Source: Trichobilharzia regenti (Eukaryota; Platyhelminthes; Trematoda; Strigeidida; Schistosomatidae). From it: DNA of 64,000 nucleotides. Positions 10,751-21,079 of the stretch are shown piece after piece; positions within the stretch are counted from its first letter, which is position 1; every line of letters starts with the position of its first letter. The notes under the pieces are model-generated. The model was given only the letters and a program-made list of their open reading frames with translations, had not been told where the DNA came from and ran no database searches. The translations under genes and the position numbers were made by a program. The DNA is taken from positions 23,111,362-23,175,361 of the forward strand of contig OX235262.1 in NCBI GenBank assembly GCA_944472135.2. The letters are read 5' to 3'.

Positions 10751-11395
10751 TCTCCGTTTTAATGTATTTTATTATCATTATTATCACTTGTATTTATCTT
10801 TTTCTTCTAAACAAACGGCTTTATCATGCCAGAATCCAGGCATCCATTTATTGGTCAGCTTCAAGGTCAGTCGTGCTTTCGTACTCCGTGAGCAGTACTC
10901 TTTATGTTTGTGTATCTACCGCCCTGTCTTTGACTTAGACCTTATTATCTGTCCTTGTTGACCACTCAAATTTTAATGTTTTTCTTTGGTGTTGTGCAGT
11001 GTTATTGATGATGGTAATGTGTTGTTTTACGACTGAGAAATCAAGGTGATGCAATGAAGTACATGCTTAAGCTTCGATTGTCTGCAGCAAAACAGGTTTA
11101 TTCTGTTTGATTTTAGAGGGAGACATATTTTCTCAGCACTCCGCTTCTCCACCACCAAACACTGCCATGCTATCTCTCTCGACTAAAGAAGTCTAATTCT
11201 ACCTTCAGGTTAAGAAATATGACAATTGTTGAACTTCGGTAAGTATAACTATATTCCAGAATCTATCAAAGGGTGAAGAGACTGATGAACATACTCTATT
11301 CTTGGCTAAAGGTCTGCCTTGTTCTCACGAGTTCTCTCCGAGCCCCACTTAATCTACGCATGATTATTGAGCCTAGAACTCCAGATACCATATCA
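10751..11395. other. No gene seen
   Basis: Non-coding sequence in a VPS54 intron. The short open frames show no family signature. The missing VPS54 exon between 7463 and 12975 could lie here or nearby, but I could not identify it. Confidence 0.5.
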
Positions 11396-11399
11396 GTCA

Positions 11400-12735
11400 A
11401 GCTAATCCCTCTATGGTTATTGTCTGTCTGTCTATCTGTTTTCGACATAGAACTTTGCACAAATGTGCACCAGTTCAAGTAGCCACACTCCCCCCTTGTA
11501 GAACACAAAGCAAGAGAAGAAAGTAAAAGAAATGCATAATGGACACAGTAAACAGAGGTGCGAGACAAAGGAATAGTAATAACGAAAAATAATATAGTTT
11601 CATTGGAAATCATAAGTCACAAGGAGTACATGCATCTGCACCAGCCATTGAGAACGAAGAGTTTGAGCCATATCACCAATTGTTTCCAACCATTGGTTTT
11701 CACCATCCCGAGGACCCCAACCAGTCAAGAAGTCTACACCTTCCTACGTGACTGGCTGGCTTTAACTAACTGTTGTGGATTTCATTGAATGATGAAGCCA
11801 TGTTTTGGTTTGACCACTGCCAGCTCTTTTCCAGCCTGACCCTATGTCAGCTAACATTCCCCATTGTCGAGGCAGGCGATGACTAGGCGTGTATGTGTAC
11901 CACATATCCTAACCATCTCAGTCGATGTACCTGCACAGCCTCGTCGATTGATTTCCCCTCCCACCTACCTAGAACTCGACCAAAGACACCTCAATATTGC
12001 TCACCTTATTATACCACTTCACACGGGAGGCAGAACGCAGGCACCTATAATCAAAGACAACTAGCCACGCTTTTCATGTCTTCCACTCTCAATGGCTAGG
12101 TCTCACAGCTGGCCATAAAGCAGGATGGAGCGGACTGATGAGCAGTACACACGCCCTTTGGTCGATAGCCAGCCGGATATCACGTCTACGGCGTGAACTG
12201 GCAAATGCGAAACTAGCCCTCTGTATCCCTACTGAGATTTCGTCAGAGACTAACCCGTTGGCGTTAGCTGATGGTACTTCCCAAATAAGTGAAACGGTCA
12301 ACGTGCTCTACCAATTCACTTCCTATTTTAAAACTAGGAGTGGGTCAATGTAGTCCAGTCATGTAACATCATCATCTTATATTGATGGGGGATGCGAATC
12401 GCATACCAAACATTCGTAGATTGCAGCTCAAGGTGTTCACAAGACTCTGCATTTTGTCAGAGTCTTCACCTAGCAGGAAGGACTATATCATCCACATGCA
12501 TATTCTAAGTCAACGAGATTATTCCCTAGTGGTAGCAAGTCAATCCTTGAGTCTCTGAAGTGAGTTAGGATTAAGTCCATTATTATATCTATGATGAAAT
12601 TGAATAGGAATGGGAATAATGGGTTATTGAACGACGACCTGTCTGCCTTCTTGTATATCAAGACAATCAATGACTTACACTAGTCTAACAAAACTACCTC
12701 TGATTCCCAGACATTGCCCAATTACCTTAGTTAAT
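11400..12735 (-). mobile_element. SR2-type RTE LINE, 5'-truncated
   Basis: Minus-strand remnants include the reverse transcriptase stretch PFLFNFIIDIIMDLIL ... LPLGNNLVDLEYA (12500-12650) and the C-terminal part matching the open frame at 56995-57549. The 3' end has a TGTC-repeat tail (11418-11440). Frames are broken. Confidence 0.75.
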
Positions 12736-12974
12736 CCAGACCATCTCTAGAAGGAGAATGAAAGCTTCACAATTCAACTAGTCAACTGACGGGATGTATT
12801 AACACAAGGAGCAATGCAATAATGCGAAGCAACAAACCAAACAAAGACAACATTATACCAGCTAACTGATAAATCCAGCTGTGAAAATTATTCTACTGAT
12901 CAAGTTGACACATAAACCAAACAAGTGAATCATTGCAGAAAATACAGAGAAAAAAAAACTTTGAATAAACTCAC

Positions 12975-13107
12975 TTGACCACGAATCAACAGGTACTTCA
13001 GATCATTGCATAAATTCACTAAGAATTTCATCCATTCTTCGAAGGAAAGATTACGTAATTGATCACTAATTCGTAGTGTCATGGAACTTTGTTGGGCTGT
13101 AGACGAA
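12975..13107 (-). CDS. VPS54: VPS54 exon, middle helical region
   Basis: A 133-nt exon between TTCATCAG (before 13107) and a GTGAGT donor (after 12975). It takes one base to complete the codon left open by the 18664 exon and ends in phase 0. It contains SDQLRNLSFEEWMKFLVNL, matching animal VPS54 (ADQMRMLNFPQWFDLLKDI). A second acceptor at 13096 is less likely because its phase does not fit. Confidence 0.75.
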
Positions 13108-13370
13108 CTGATGAATAGTTTTCAAAAAAATTATTAAAAAGTAATAGAAAGGAGTTGAAGAAATAACAAATTAAACAATAAGAAATGAGCATAAACAATG
13201 AATAAAATACGTTCCATAAAAAAGAGCTCTTCTACTAATTGACATAAATCGCAAAGTTGGTCAAAATAAACAGTTGACAGAGGATACATTAAGATCAAAA
13301 ATGAAGCATATTGACAAGAGGCTGTAGTCAGAGGCTATGGCTAATTATCAGTTGTGAATGCTTGTAAGCA

Positions 13371-13677
13371 TGTAACAACAGAAGAGAAGGGCCAGGCAAC
13401 AGATCGTTTTATTACGGAAATCAACACGTATTTATATATATTTCACATACATTATTATAGCTTATTCAAGCAGACAAACGTAGTCTTCTGATTGCTTGTT
13501 TTCGAGATTTCTCGGAAAGTGAAGCCGTCCATCTGCGAATCATATTTGCCCACGTTAAATTTGCTGTGATTGGTTGTTGAATCAGCCTTGTTCATATTTT
13601 CTCACGGCCAATATTAGTGACCTAGACATTGACGTAGATTAATGTCTACCAATTGGTTAGGAGCCTGCTCTCACCAC
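13371..13677 (-). mobile_element. Solo LTR, copy 2
   Basis: 307 bp with the 5-bp target duplication AAGCA on both sides (13366-13370, 13678-13682). It is related to the LTR at 220-533 in reverse orientation. Confidence 0.75.
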
Positions 13678-14403
13678 AAGCATATAAGAATACGATTTAA
13701 AGCTGCTATATAATCACCCACAGTTGAATAATAACAGTTTCATATATCAGATCCAACGTCACCTAGTGTAAATGAACGTGAACATTTAACGTTTGTTTAT
13801 TGGAACTGGTAGTCATTGGTGGGCAACTCGAAGGCGTGAATGATTCAATCACGTACAAGTTGGAAGAATACGAATGAAAGTACAGTACACTCCTTGTAAA
13901 ACATTTGTTGATAGACTTTTGTACGATAAAGAATTTAACTGCTGAACAATACAATTTCTTATTACAAAACCTCGTGTTTTGGAGTTAAAGTCGACAATAG
14001 TTCACAGTAATTATCGATTGGGAGCGTCTTCGGAAATGATAGGAACTTAGGGTTAAGTTCCTTGACACCTAGTTTACTAATTCACTGGTTTTCTAACCAA
14101 TCTTCAGACCAGGGAAAGAAGGAAGATTTGGCGTAGAGTTAACGAGCCTACCACGGAACACCAATCAAATATCTACAGAAAATTCAAAGCACAACAAAAA
14201 TATGGAGAAAAAACTCGTTCACTGGAATTGGAGAGGCAAAATGACACACAGCGGGCCAATGAAAGCCTTCAGGAAGGCAGTCAGTCAATGTGCCTCGTTA
14301 TCAATGAAAGGAAAAATAAACATTGGAAAGTGGATTGTTCGTAAAGTGTATGATGCTGGAGAGGCTGTCTAGATAGCTAAAGAAATGAGAAGATACGGTA
14401 TAG

Positions 14404-15294
14404 GGCAAAGTTAAACTATAGACACCACTAACAACCAATCAGCAAACGACCTTAAACGGACCAATCACATTAAAGAGGCATATATGATGAATGGAAATGT
14501 ATATTTGTAGAAAAAAGCATAAAATAGCGAATATAAAAGTTACATGGGATATCTTTCTCGAACATGTGAGAGAAACATCTCCCAGTTTAGCATGGGACTG
14601 TCAATGGAGAAGTTACACCATATCCTGTACATATATTCATCCAAATGACTATAAATGAGATCCTTTTGAGATCCATTTATAGCCCTTATCCTATTTTTCA
14701 ACCTGCCCCAAAATCCTTCAATATAATTTGTATGTGTCCTCGTAACGGGATCCACAAAATCACTTGAATGGTTGACTCTATGATGAATATATCCCAGAGA
14801 TGACAGCGAATTGTAGCCTTTCCACTCGTCGGTGTGTATAATTGACCCCCGCCTAACAAGTCTGGTAATAATAGGTATAAGAGTAGTTGCTTTTCTATCT
14901 GCTATCCTTAGGGAGAGAAGCGACCTAGCAAAAAAGTTCCTACGATATATTAAAATTATCAGCTTACCCTCTCTAGCGTTAGTAGGCTTCAAACATATAG
15001 CACAACGATGAACAAACCCATCAGTTGATTTGGTATAGCTTTTTAAAGTCATGATACCACCACACAAACGAATTCGCTCTTTCCGGAGCAACTCAAATCC
15101 AGGAAATACTGGAAAACGCTAACCTCCTCGAATGGCAACAATAGCCTTGTAAGGTCACGCATTAGAAATGAATCAAGCGCTATACAACATTGAACTGCGT
15201 TCGTGAACCTCATTGGATAATTAGACATCGTTCGTGAATCTCATTGGATAATTCGCTGATTGGTAGTTAGTGGTGTCGAAAGTTTAACTTCGCC
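14404..15294 (-). mobile_element. Merlin DNA transposon with target duplication
   Basis: Terminal inverted repeats GGCAAAGTTAAAC / GGCGAAGTTAAAC, continuing to CACCACTAACNACCAATCAGC, flanked by the direct repeat GGTATAG (14397-14403 and 15295-15301). 891 bp. It interrupts RTE-D, so it inserted later. Confidence 0.85.
14540..15091 (-). pseudogene. Merlin transposase, internally deleted
   Basis: 183 residues of an IS1016/Merlin (ISXO2-like) transposase. It keeps the HTDEWKGYNSL motif (second catalytic Asp) and the HTNYIEGFWGRLKNRI region (catalytic Glu). The part between CAICLKPTNAREGKL and ADRKATTLI is much shorter than in the family and the segment with the first catalytic Asp is missing, so the element is presumably not autonomous. 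Confidence 0.75.
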
Positions 15295-15570
15295 GGTATA
15301 GGCGTGCTAGAAATCTGTAAGAGCAAGTGGAATGAATGTGGACTCTCTAAACTATTAACTGAAGAAGTCAATAATCTACTCCGCTCACCCGGACGAAAAC
15401 CACCAGTACACTGATGGGGTGTCTAGCATGATGTCACCACCAACTGCAACCAAAGCTTTTATGCAGTAGGAATCAATCACCTCCAGAATAATCACAGCAA
15501 GATTCAACTCAAAAGGAAGAAAGGTTACAAATATCCAACGCCATACTCCTACTTTCAATGTAGAACAAGT

Positions 15571-16200
15571 GAAGACAGAAGTTTTCTATTATTTCTGAGG
15601 GTAACCGTTTGAGAATAAAACATTCTTCCTCTAATTTTTCTGTAGATATATTCTCCTAATTCTTTGAAACAGAATTTTTACGAATGTTTACTTATCACTA
15701 TTTGGACAAAAACCATTAAAATGTAACTACTATCCAATCCACGTAGGCTTCCGGGAAAATTGATCTCTGGAGATTACCATCTTTTTTCCAGCCATTGCAC
15801 GGCTATGCCAAGCAAATGGAACTTTCAATCACTTTCATGTTCCACAGTGAATTGAATATTATTTGTATGTGCGTGGTTGAATAATTGGAGTAGGTAGGAT
15901 GTAATGAGCGGTCATGACATTCCCGGGAATCGATCTATGGATCGTAAAGTCTTGAATAATCTTTCTACTATTTCGCCTATCTCACTTCGTGATGAGGTTT
16001 TAATCAAAATCTAATCAGATCTTCACAAACTCAACAGCTGAATTCTGAACTTAATGCCTACAGGTAAAACTACATAAAAGAGATCGATTGTTCACAGATG
16101 TACTCCGAAGACATTACGGATTGAGTCAACTAAGTTTAGAGTGAGGACACATAACCACCGCCACCTGTGATATTGCATAGCAATGATGTCATTGTTAATT
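15571..16200. other. No gene seen
   Basis: AT-rich intronic sequence between RTE-D and repeat R3, without a recognisable coding or repeat signature. Confidence 0.5.
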
Positions 16201-16204
16201 TCCT

Positions 16205-16615
16205 TTGTTTTTTACGAGTTGATCGAGGATTGATATCAATTAGAGAACCATTGAAAACCAGGGAGTACTAGACAGCTGCTGCTGTTTCATCCTAGTTTGG
16301 GAATCATCGCCAGTACGCACCCACCACCAAGGTTCGAACCCACGACCTTCTGGTTACAAGGAAAGCTAGCTCGTATACCATTCAGCCACTGGGACCCCAC
16401 CCGATTTAATGGCCAGCCAACCCATCAATTCTAACTTCTACCAATTCGTGATTTAGCGCGACCCCAACCATGTCGTTGGTGGGACATCCATCCACACACG
16501 TGACATTTAATTGGATCTCATTGGTCACGACTTCTCACTAGAAGTCAGGAAACTGCAACCTGTAGTAAGTTACTAGAGAGCATCAGATTAATTTTCTATA
16601 GTTTGCTTTGTATGG
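16205..16615 (-). mobile_element. tRNA-hammerhead repeat R3
   Basis: Nearly identical to R2 (7935-8385), including the GCTGCTGCTG expansion. T arm GGTTCGAACCC and a hammerhead-like segment at about 16264-16314 on the minus strand. Confidence 0.65.
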
Positions 16616-16624
16616 GTTTGTCAT

Positions 16625-16835
16625 GTTTTTTACGAGCTGATCACGGATTGATATCAGTTAGAGAACCATTGAATATCAGGGAGTACTGGACAGCTGCTGC
16701 CGATGATTCCCAAACTAGGATGAAACAGCAGCTGTCCAGTACTCGCAGGTTTTCAATGGTTCTCTAACGGATATCAATCCGTGATCAACTCATAAAAACG
16801 TAACAAACCCTTACAAACCAAGCTATAGAAAATTT
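16625..16835. repeat. Perfect-looking hairpin of hammerhead repeats (R4)
   Basis: Two truncated copies of the same repeat face each other. The arms pair from TGATCACGGATTGATATC to the end, and the loop is the hammerhead core CCGATGA ... GGATGAAA (16699-16726). The tRNA-like part is absent. Confidence 0.65.
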
Positions 16836-17275
16836 CCTTTGTGTCGAAATTTATACTACTTACCACTAGTGAGTAGTATCAGTATATTTACACAAAAACA
16901 ATTTATCGTTTTCCCACTGGTTCCTGTCCTTTCTACACAATCCTATTGATTAGCCATTTTCCCACACTTATTACATCACGCCAACTTCTACCTCTTTAGT
17001 CACCCCACTTAAATTACGCTTTACATTACGTAACACGTTTTTCTAGGACAAATTTTACCAGTATCCGATTGGTCTTATGATTTCTTTGTTAAATGTAATT
17101 ACGACTGTGTAGCTTACGAAAATGAATCGTCGAAAAGAACATTTTCCTCGCTGTTTACGTCTTTTTCTTACGACTCAATGTGGGCATACTTCGTTCATTG
17201 TGTTGTATTTGTTAATTCTTAAACAAGTCTTTGCTAAGGAAGTCGTCTAAATAACGTAATGTATCACTAATCCAT
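16836..17275. other. No gene seen
   Basis: Non-coding AT-rich sequence; nothing recognisable. Confidence 0.5.
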
Positions 17276-17700
17276 TCGATTATTATTATTATCATTATTA
17301 TTATTATTTCCTTTAATTCCTAGAGGGACATAAGCTTCAGCCAAACGTCTCCATTGCGTTCGGTTCTCTGACAATGTTTTCACCTGGCTCCAGGTCTGCC
17401 CACATGTTTTCATCTCCTCCTCACATGACCTCTTCCAAGTCACCCTTGGAGGAGGTTCCACTCGAGCACTGGCTTGTCTAGTGATGTCACTTGATGGTTT
17501 GTTTCCTCAAGTATAGCCAATCCATCTCCATTTCTTCCGCCTATATGTTATACAGTGGGTTCCTGGTTGGTTCGCTCATTTCCAGAGATCCCTGTTGCTG
17601 ATCTTTTCTGGCCATCTGATCTTGAGTATTGAGCGAAGACAGCTGTTGATGAAGGTCTGTAGTTTGTTAGAGGTGCTCTTTATGATGCGCCAAATCTCTA
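17276..17700 (-). mobile_element. RTE 3' fragment (RTE-E)
   Basis: ATT-repeat tail (17278-17309) followed by the RTE C-terminal part, with VTWKRSCEEEMKTCGQTW and NRTQWRRLAEAYVPLG. 5'-truncated. Confidence 0.8.
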
Positions 17701-17957
17701 TTCGATGCATAGTAATTATTTTCTTACAGCTGAACATTATCTACTTTATATGCTTCATTTATGCACCCGTTACTGCTAAAAAGACTATTTATTCGTATCC
17801 TTTTATTCTGTATCCGGCATTCGCGCGCTGCCTGAATACCACCTGGATCGCCTTTGACACAGCTGTGCTGTTTTCACTGATTGATGCAGACTGACTGCGC
17901 TTTCTTGATGGCATTCAGCCACAAACACCTGACAGCTGGAGTTTGTATATTATATTT

Positions 17958-18455
17958 GGTGACTCTAAACTATTGCAGACCAAACCGAAACTATCAAGCA
18001 AACGGACAAATGACCATGACAAGGACAACTTTGACCAATCAGAAGCCTCTTTAAAAACGCCGCATGAATTTAATAAAACGTTTATATAAAAGTAATCCAA
18101 TGTTAAGAAATAGTTACAAAGGATAACGTTCTCGTATATGTTCCAAAAAAAACCTCCCAATTTCTCATAGGAGTCTTCATACTCATGTTGAACCAAGTCC
18201 TGTACATAAACTCATCGAGATAATTCCATATCATTGCATTTTTGATCCATTCACAGATCTGATACGTTTTTTGAGGTGACTCCAAAAACTTTCGATGGAA
18301 TTAGTGTGAGTTCCATCAAAAGGATTTGTAACGCAAAAGGTGTAGAACATCCATAATTACGTCTGGATAACACGGAGTAACCTGATTGGTTGCTCAAGGT
18401 CATTCGTCTGTTCGCCAGGTAGCTTCGCTTTGGGCTGCTATAATTTAGAGTCACC
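17958..18455 (-). mobile_element. Short Merlin element with perfect 8-bp duplication
   Basis: 498 bp with terminal repeats GGTGACTCTAAA...GCAG and the target duplication TTATATTT (17950-17957, 18456-18463). Transposase remnants in pieces: IPSKVFGVTSKN, ICEWIKNAMIWNYLDEFMY and NWEVFFGTYTRT. Only the C-terminal part of the protein remains. Confidence 0.8.
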
Positions 18456-18663
18456 TTATATTTCTTATTTCTTATGTTTGATATAGTACCATATTTTGGA
18501 CAAATCCTGAGTTTTTTTTGGGTTTTACGCATCACTCAGCGGCGTGTGGCTTTTATCGTCTCGAATTTCTTTTGAAAGAAATTCACAGTCATATCCTACT
18601 TACTTACTATGTTACACTGTATTATTGAAATGGGAAAAAAGATAGTCAGAAAAAGAAGCTTAC

Positions 18664-18815
18664 TCTGTACTGGGATCACTACTTCCAGGAGTTCGTGTTA
18701 CTGATGAGATATGCTGAAATGATATATCCTTAACTCTTTTCAACATCTCCGCATGGAAAAATCTTACAAAATCCAATCGATCAATGCGTATTAATCCAAG
18801 GAAACAGGATAAAAT
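18664..18815 (-). CDS. VPS54: VPS54 exon, most 5' one recognised
   Basis: A 152-nt exon, phase 0 to 2, between TGCATAG and GTAAGC. The translation has LGLIRIDRLDFVRFFHAEML, resembling the VPS54 segment FGLLKQRKLNFLEIYGEKMV that precedes the next exon in the animal protein. The phase-2 end joins exactly to 13107. Exons for the N-terminal half should lie to the right but were not recognised. Confidence 0.7.
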
Positions 18816-19131
18816 CTATGCACAATAAAGTAAAAAATAAAGAAAAGAAAAAATCATAACAACATTAAAATGTTTATCATTTCAGTACATAGACAGGATA
18901 ATTTGATTGAATATGAATGAAGTACAAAATACTACATAATTCCCCTGTTATTAAGTTTCGAGGAGAAATCTTCCCTCCACCAACTTGAAAATCGGGCGGC
19001 TTTCAAATTAGTTAAATTACTTCGAACTCAGATACTCAGACCAGAATTCTTATAATATAGCACAATCAATGTGTGTGGGGTGGGGTGAGGGGTCTAACAC
19101 CCAACCCTACCCAAATGCCCAATCAATCAAT

Positions 19132-19134
<3 letters not shown>

Positions 19135-19168
<34 letters not shown>
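19135..19168. repeat. TA microsatellite
   Basis: TA repeat after four CAAT units. Confidence 0.9.
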
Positions 19169-19171
<3 letters not shown>

Positions 19172-19229
19172 GAAAAAGTGTTTGGGAAATAACTTATGAA
19201 CAATCTATTAACGCTACCGCTACCTATTT

Positions 19230-19458
19230 TTTCCTTCACGTTCCCACTGGAACATAGGGCTTCAAGCTATTGGCTTGAAGTTTCTGTAGCAGTGTTTATT
19301 TTTACAGGATGGGGTTGCTAGCCTCATCCCCAACCTTTCCTCTTTACTGGCATTATTTCTGGCTTAGCGAGGTTTGGGAGTGCGTCCGTGGCCGGAGATC
19401 GAACCCTGGACCATCTTCATGGTCGGCGAGTGTCCTAACCGCTGTGCTACCGACGCAC
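19230..19458 (-). mobile_element. SINE B copy
   Basis: Complete copy in reverse orientation: RTE-like tail (TTCCCACTGGAACATAGGGC), RTE-5'-like body, tRNA-like head ending TACCGACGCA. Confidence 0.75.
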
Positions 19459-19632
19459 CACTGCTGCTTATTAGACATTCCAACTAACTTTTTGATCAAT
19501 ATAATCCTTTCTCCAAGACTGTATATCACTGTTCTGACGTATGCATATCACCTATTCACTTAACCTGATATTATTTGTCTTTGATTTAAACGTTCCTCTT
19601 CATGGTTGTCTGATGGTGTTGAAGATTTTTTT

Positions 19633-19816
19633 TTATTTGATTACAGCTTGATTCCACACCGTAATTTTTGGTACAAGTATGGAATTTTCAGCATGGATAT
19701 CGGTAGCCCAAATTTTGCAGGCCGACCATAGATATCAGGAGTTCGCCGGCAGGGGATCGAACCTCGGACCATGTGCATGGTCGGCAAGAGCCCTAACCAC
19801 TGTGCCACCGACACAC
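19633..19816 (-). mobile_element. SINE A copy
   Basis: CR1-like tail (GATTACAGCTTGATTCCACA) and tRNA-like head (GGCACAGTGGTTAGG in reverse). About 185 bp, full length. Confidence 0.8.
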
Positions 19817-20490
19817 AGTGTTTCGCTTTTGTTATTTTGATTAAGTGAAGTGAAGTTCAGCCTACGTGGGAATTTTGACTGTTTTTGATGTGGTTGTGTT
19901 CTCTGGGCTGGATGGTTAATTTGCGAAGCTTTCATCACCCTACTGGGTGACATCTTCAGCGCATACTTCAATTCGTTGAAGTGAGCTTTTAGATTTCTCC
20001 ACGAGTTTATTAATCATTCCTCCTGGTGACCTTGAATGTGATTGGTTGTTTTTTTGTGTTTTCACACCTTCTAGGCTACTTGTATTGGAACTGATTGTTT
20101 CCTTGACTTGAACTTTGACCCTTTGTGTGTGTGTGAGGTTTCTTTCTTATCGGTTGATAAATTTTGTGTATCTCGATGTGTCTATTGATTGACGATTCAC
20201 TGGAATACCAGGTAGCCTTCTAAAAATTCCCTAGCATTCTTGGTGTTTCCTCTGTCTAATATTTGAACGTCGGTTGTCCCAGTCGAATTGATGTCCGTGG
20301 TTATCTGTATGTAGTGATATGACGGAGTGAATATCATGTCTTTTGACGGCTAGCTTATGTTCGTGGATTTTGACCGTGGACAGTCTGTGTGTAGTGTTGT
20401 TTGGTGCATATTTCTTGATGACAGACAGAGTTTTGGATCGCACATTGTAGGAAATATTCTTCTTGTTTCTCAGGTACTTCTCAGATGAAT
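19817..20490 (-). mobile_element. PLE 3' part with endonuclease remnant
   Basis: The minus strand encodes YAPNNTTHRLSTVKIHEHKL and RHDIHSVISLHTDNHGHQFD, the GIY-YIG endonuclease C-terminus of a PLE, followed by a broken NAREFLEG motif. The 3' region ends in a hammerhead motif. Confidence 0.75.
19922..19963 (-). ncRNA. Compact PLE hammerhead with intact core
   Basis: On the minus strand: stem I UGCG/CGCA, core CUGAAGA (19959-19953), one extra U, stem II GUCACCC-AGUA-GGGUGAU, GAAA (19933-19930), then self-complementary AGCU as minimal stem III and U17 at 19926. All invariant bases C3, U4, G5, A6, G8, A9, G12, A13 and A14 are present. The extra U before stem II is unusual. Confidence 0.6.
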
Positions 20491-20492
20491 TT

Positions 20493-20493
<1 letters not shown>

Positions 20494-20525
<32 letters not shown>
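20494..20525. repeat. TA microsatellite
   Basis: TA repeat at the edge of the PLE fragment. Confidence 0.9.
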
Positions 20526-20526
<1 letters not shown>

Positions 20527-21079
20527 CTGTCTAACATCATTATTGAGATAATTATGCGTTTTCATATATTATGAAATAGTAGCATAGATTTTTTTTCGGA
20601 AATAAATGTCTTGTTTCTATTGTCAGGACATTTTTTGTCCTGAGCGTGACACTCAAAAGAAGGTCTCAGCTAGCTATACAAAAGAATGCAAATATTATTT
20701 CTAACATTCAGACCATAACACTTCTGTTTTGGTCATTACTGTGTGAAAATCCTCTTCTGTTCGATCGACTCACGCATTTATTACGTTAATCGCTTCTAAC
20801 GGTGAATATAATATCAGTCTGTCAACAATTGGAGATTTGAGAACATGTTTACGTACGAAATAATGAATATGCAATGTAGAATGCATGTCCTACTTACACT
20901 TCCAATTCAAAATACAAGTTTATTAAGATAATATTAAGCTTCCCTATGAATAATGGCATCTTATCCCTTTCTAATATCATTTAAATTAGTAGGTTACCGT
21001 AAAAATAATCAATAATCAATCCCATAAGGATTTTATCTAAGACAGTGCTAATTTCGTTTGGTGTGAGTGGAGATGGATT

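Larger units (their letters stand above)
14095..15570 (+). mobile_element. RTE 5' fragment interrupted by Merlin (RTE-D)
   Basis: 5' UTR and endonuclease start of an RTE (segment GGAATTGGAGAGGCAAAATGAC, as in RTE-A). It is split by a Merlin element at 14404 and continues at 15295 with EICKSKWNE-like and ITARFNSKGRKVT-like segments. It ends abruptly at about 15570, so the 3' part is missing. Confidence 0.75.
1233..18815 (-). other. VPS54: VPS54 gene, five visible exons (gene span)
   Basis: Visible span of a minus-strand gene for VPS54, the GARP-complex subunit that tethers endosome-derived vesicles at the trans-Golgi network. The exons match VPS54 in order: the helical middle part (18815-18664 and 13107-12975), the region before the C-terminal domain (7463-7025 and 5606-5164) and the start of the Vps54 domain (1415-1233). 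Exon phases agree between 18664/13107, 7025/5606 and 5164/1415. They do not agree between 12975 and 7463, where the animal protein has a long linker, so an exon is probably missing from my model. The N-terminal half and the C-terminal end are not seen. The introns are packed with mobile elements. Confidence 0.8.
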
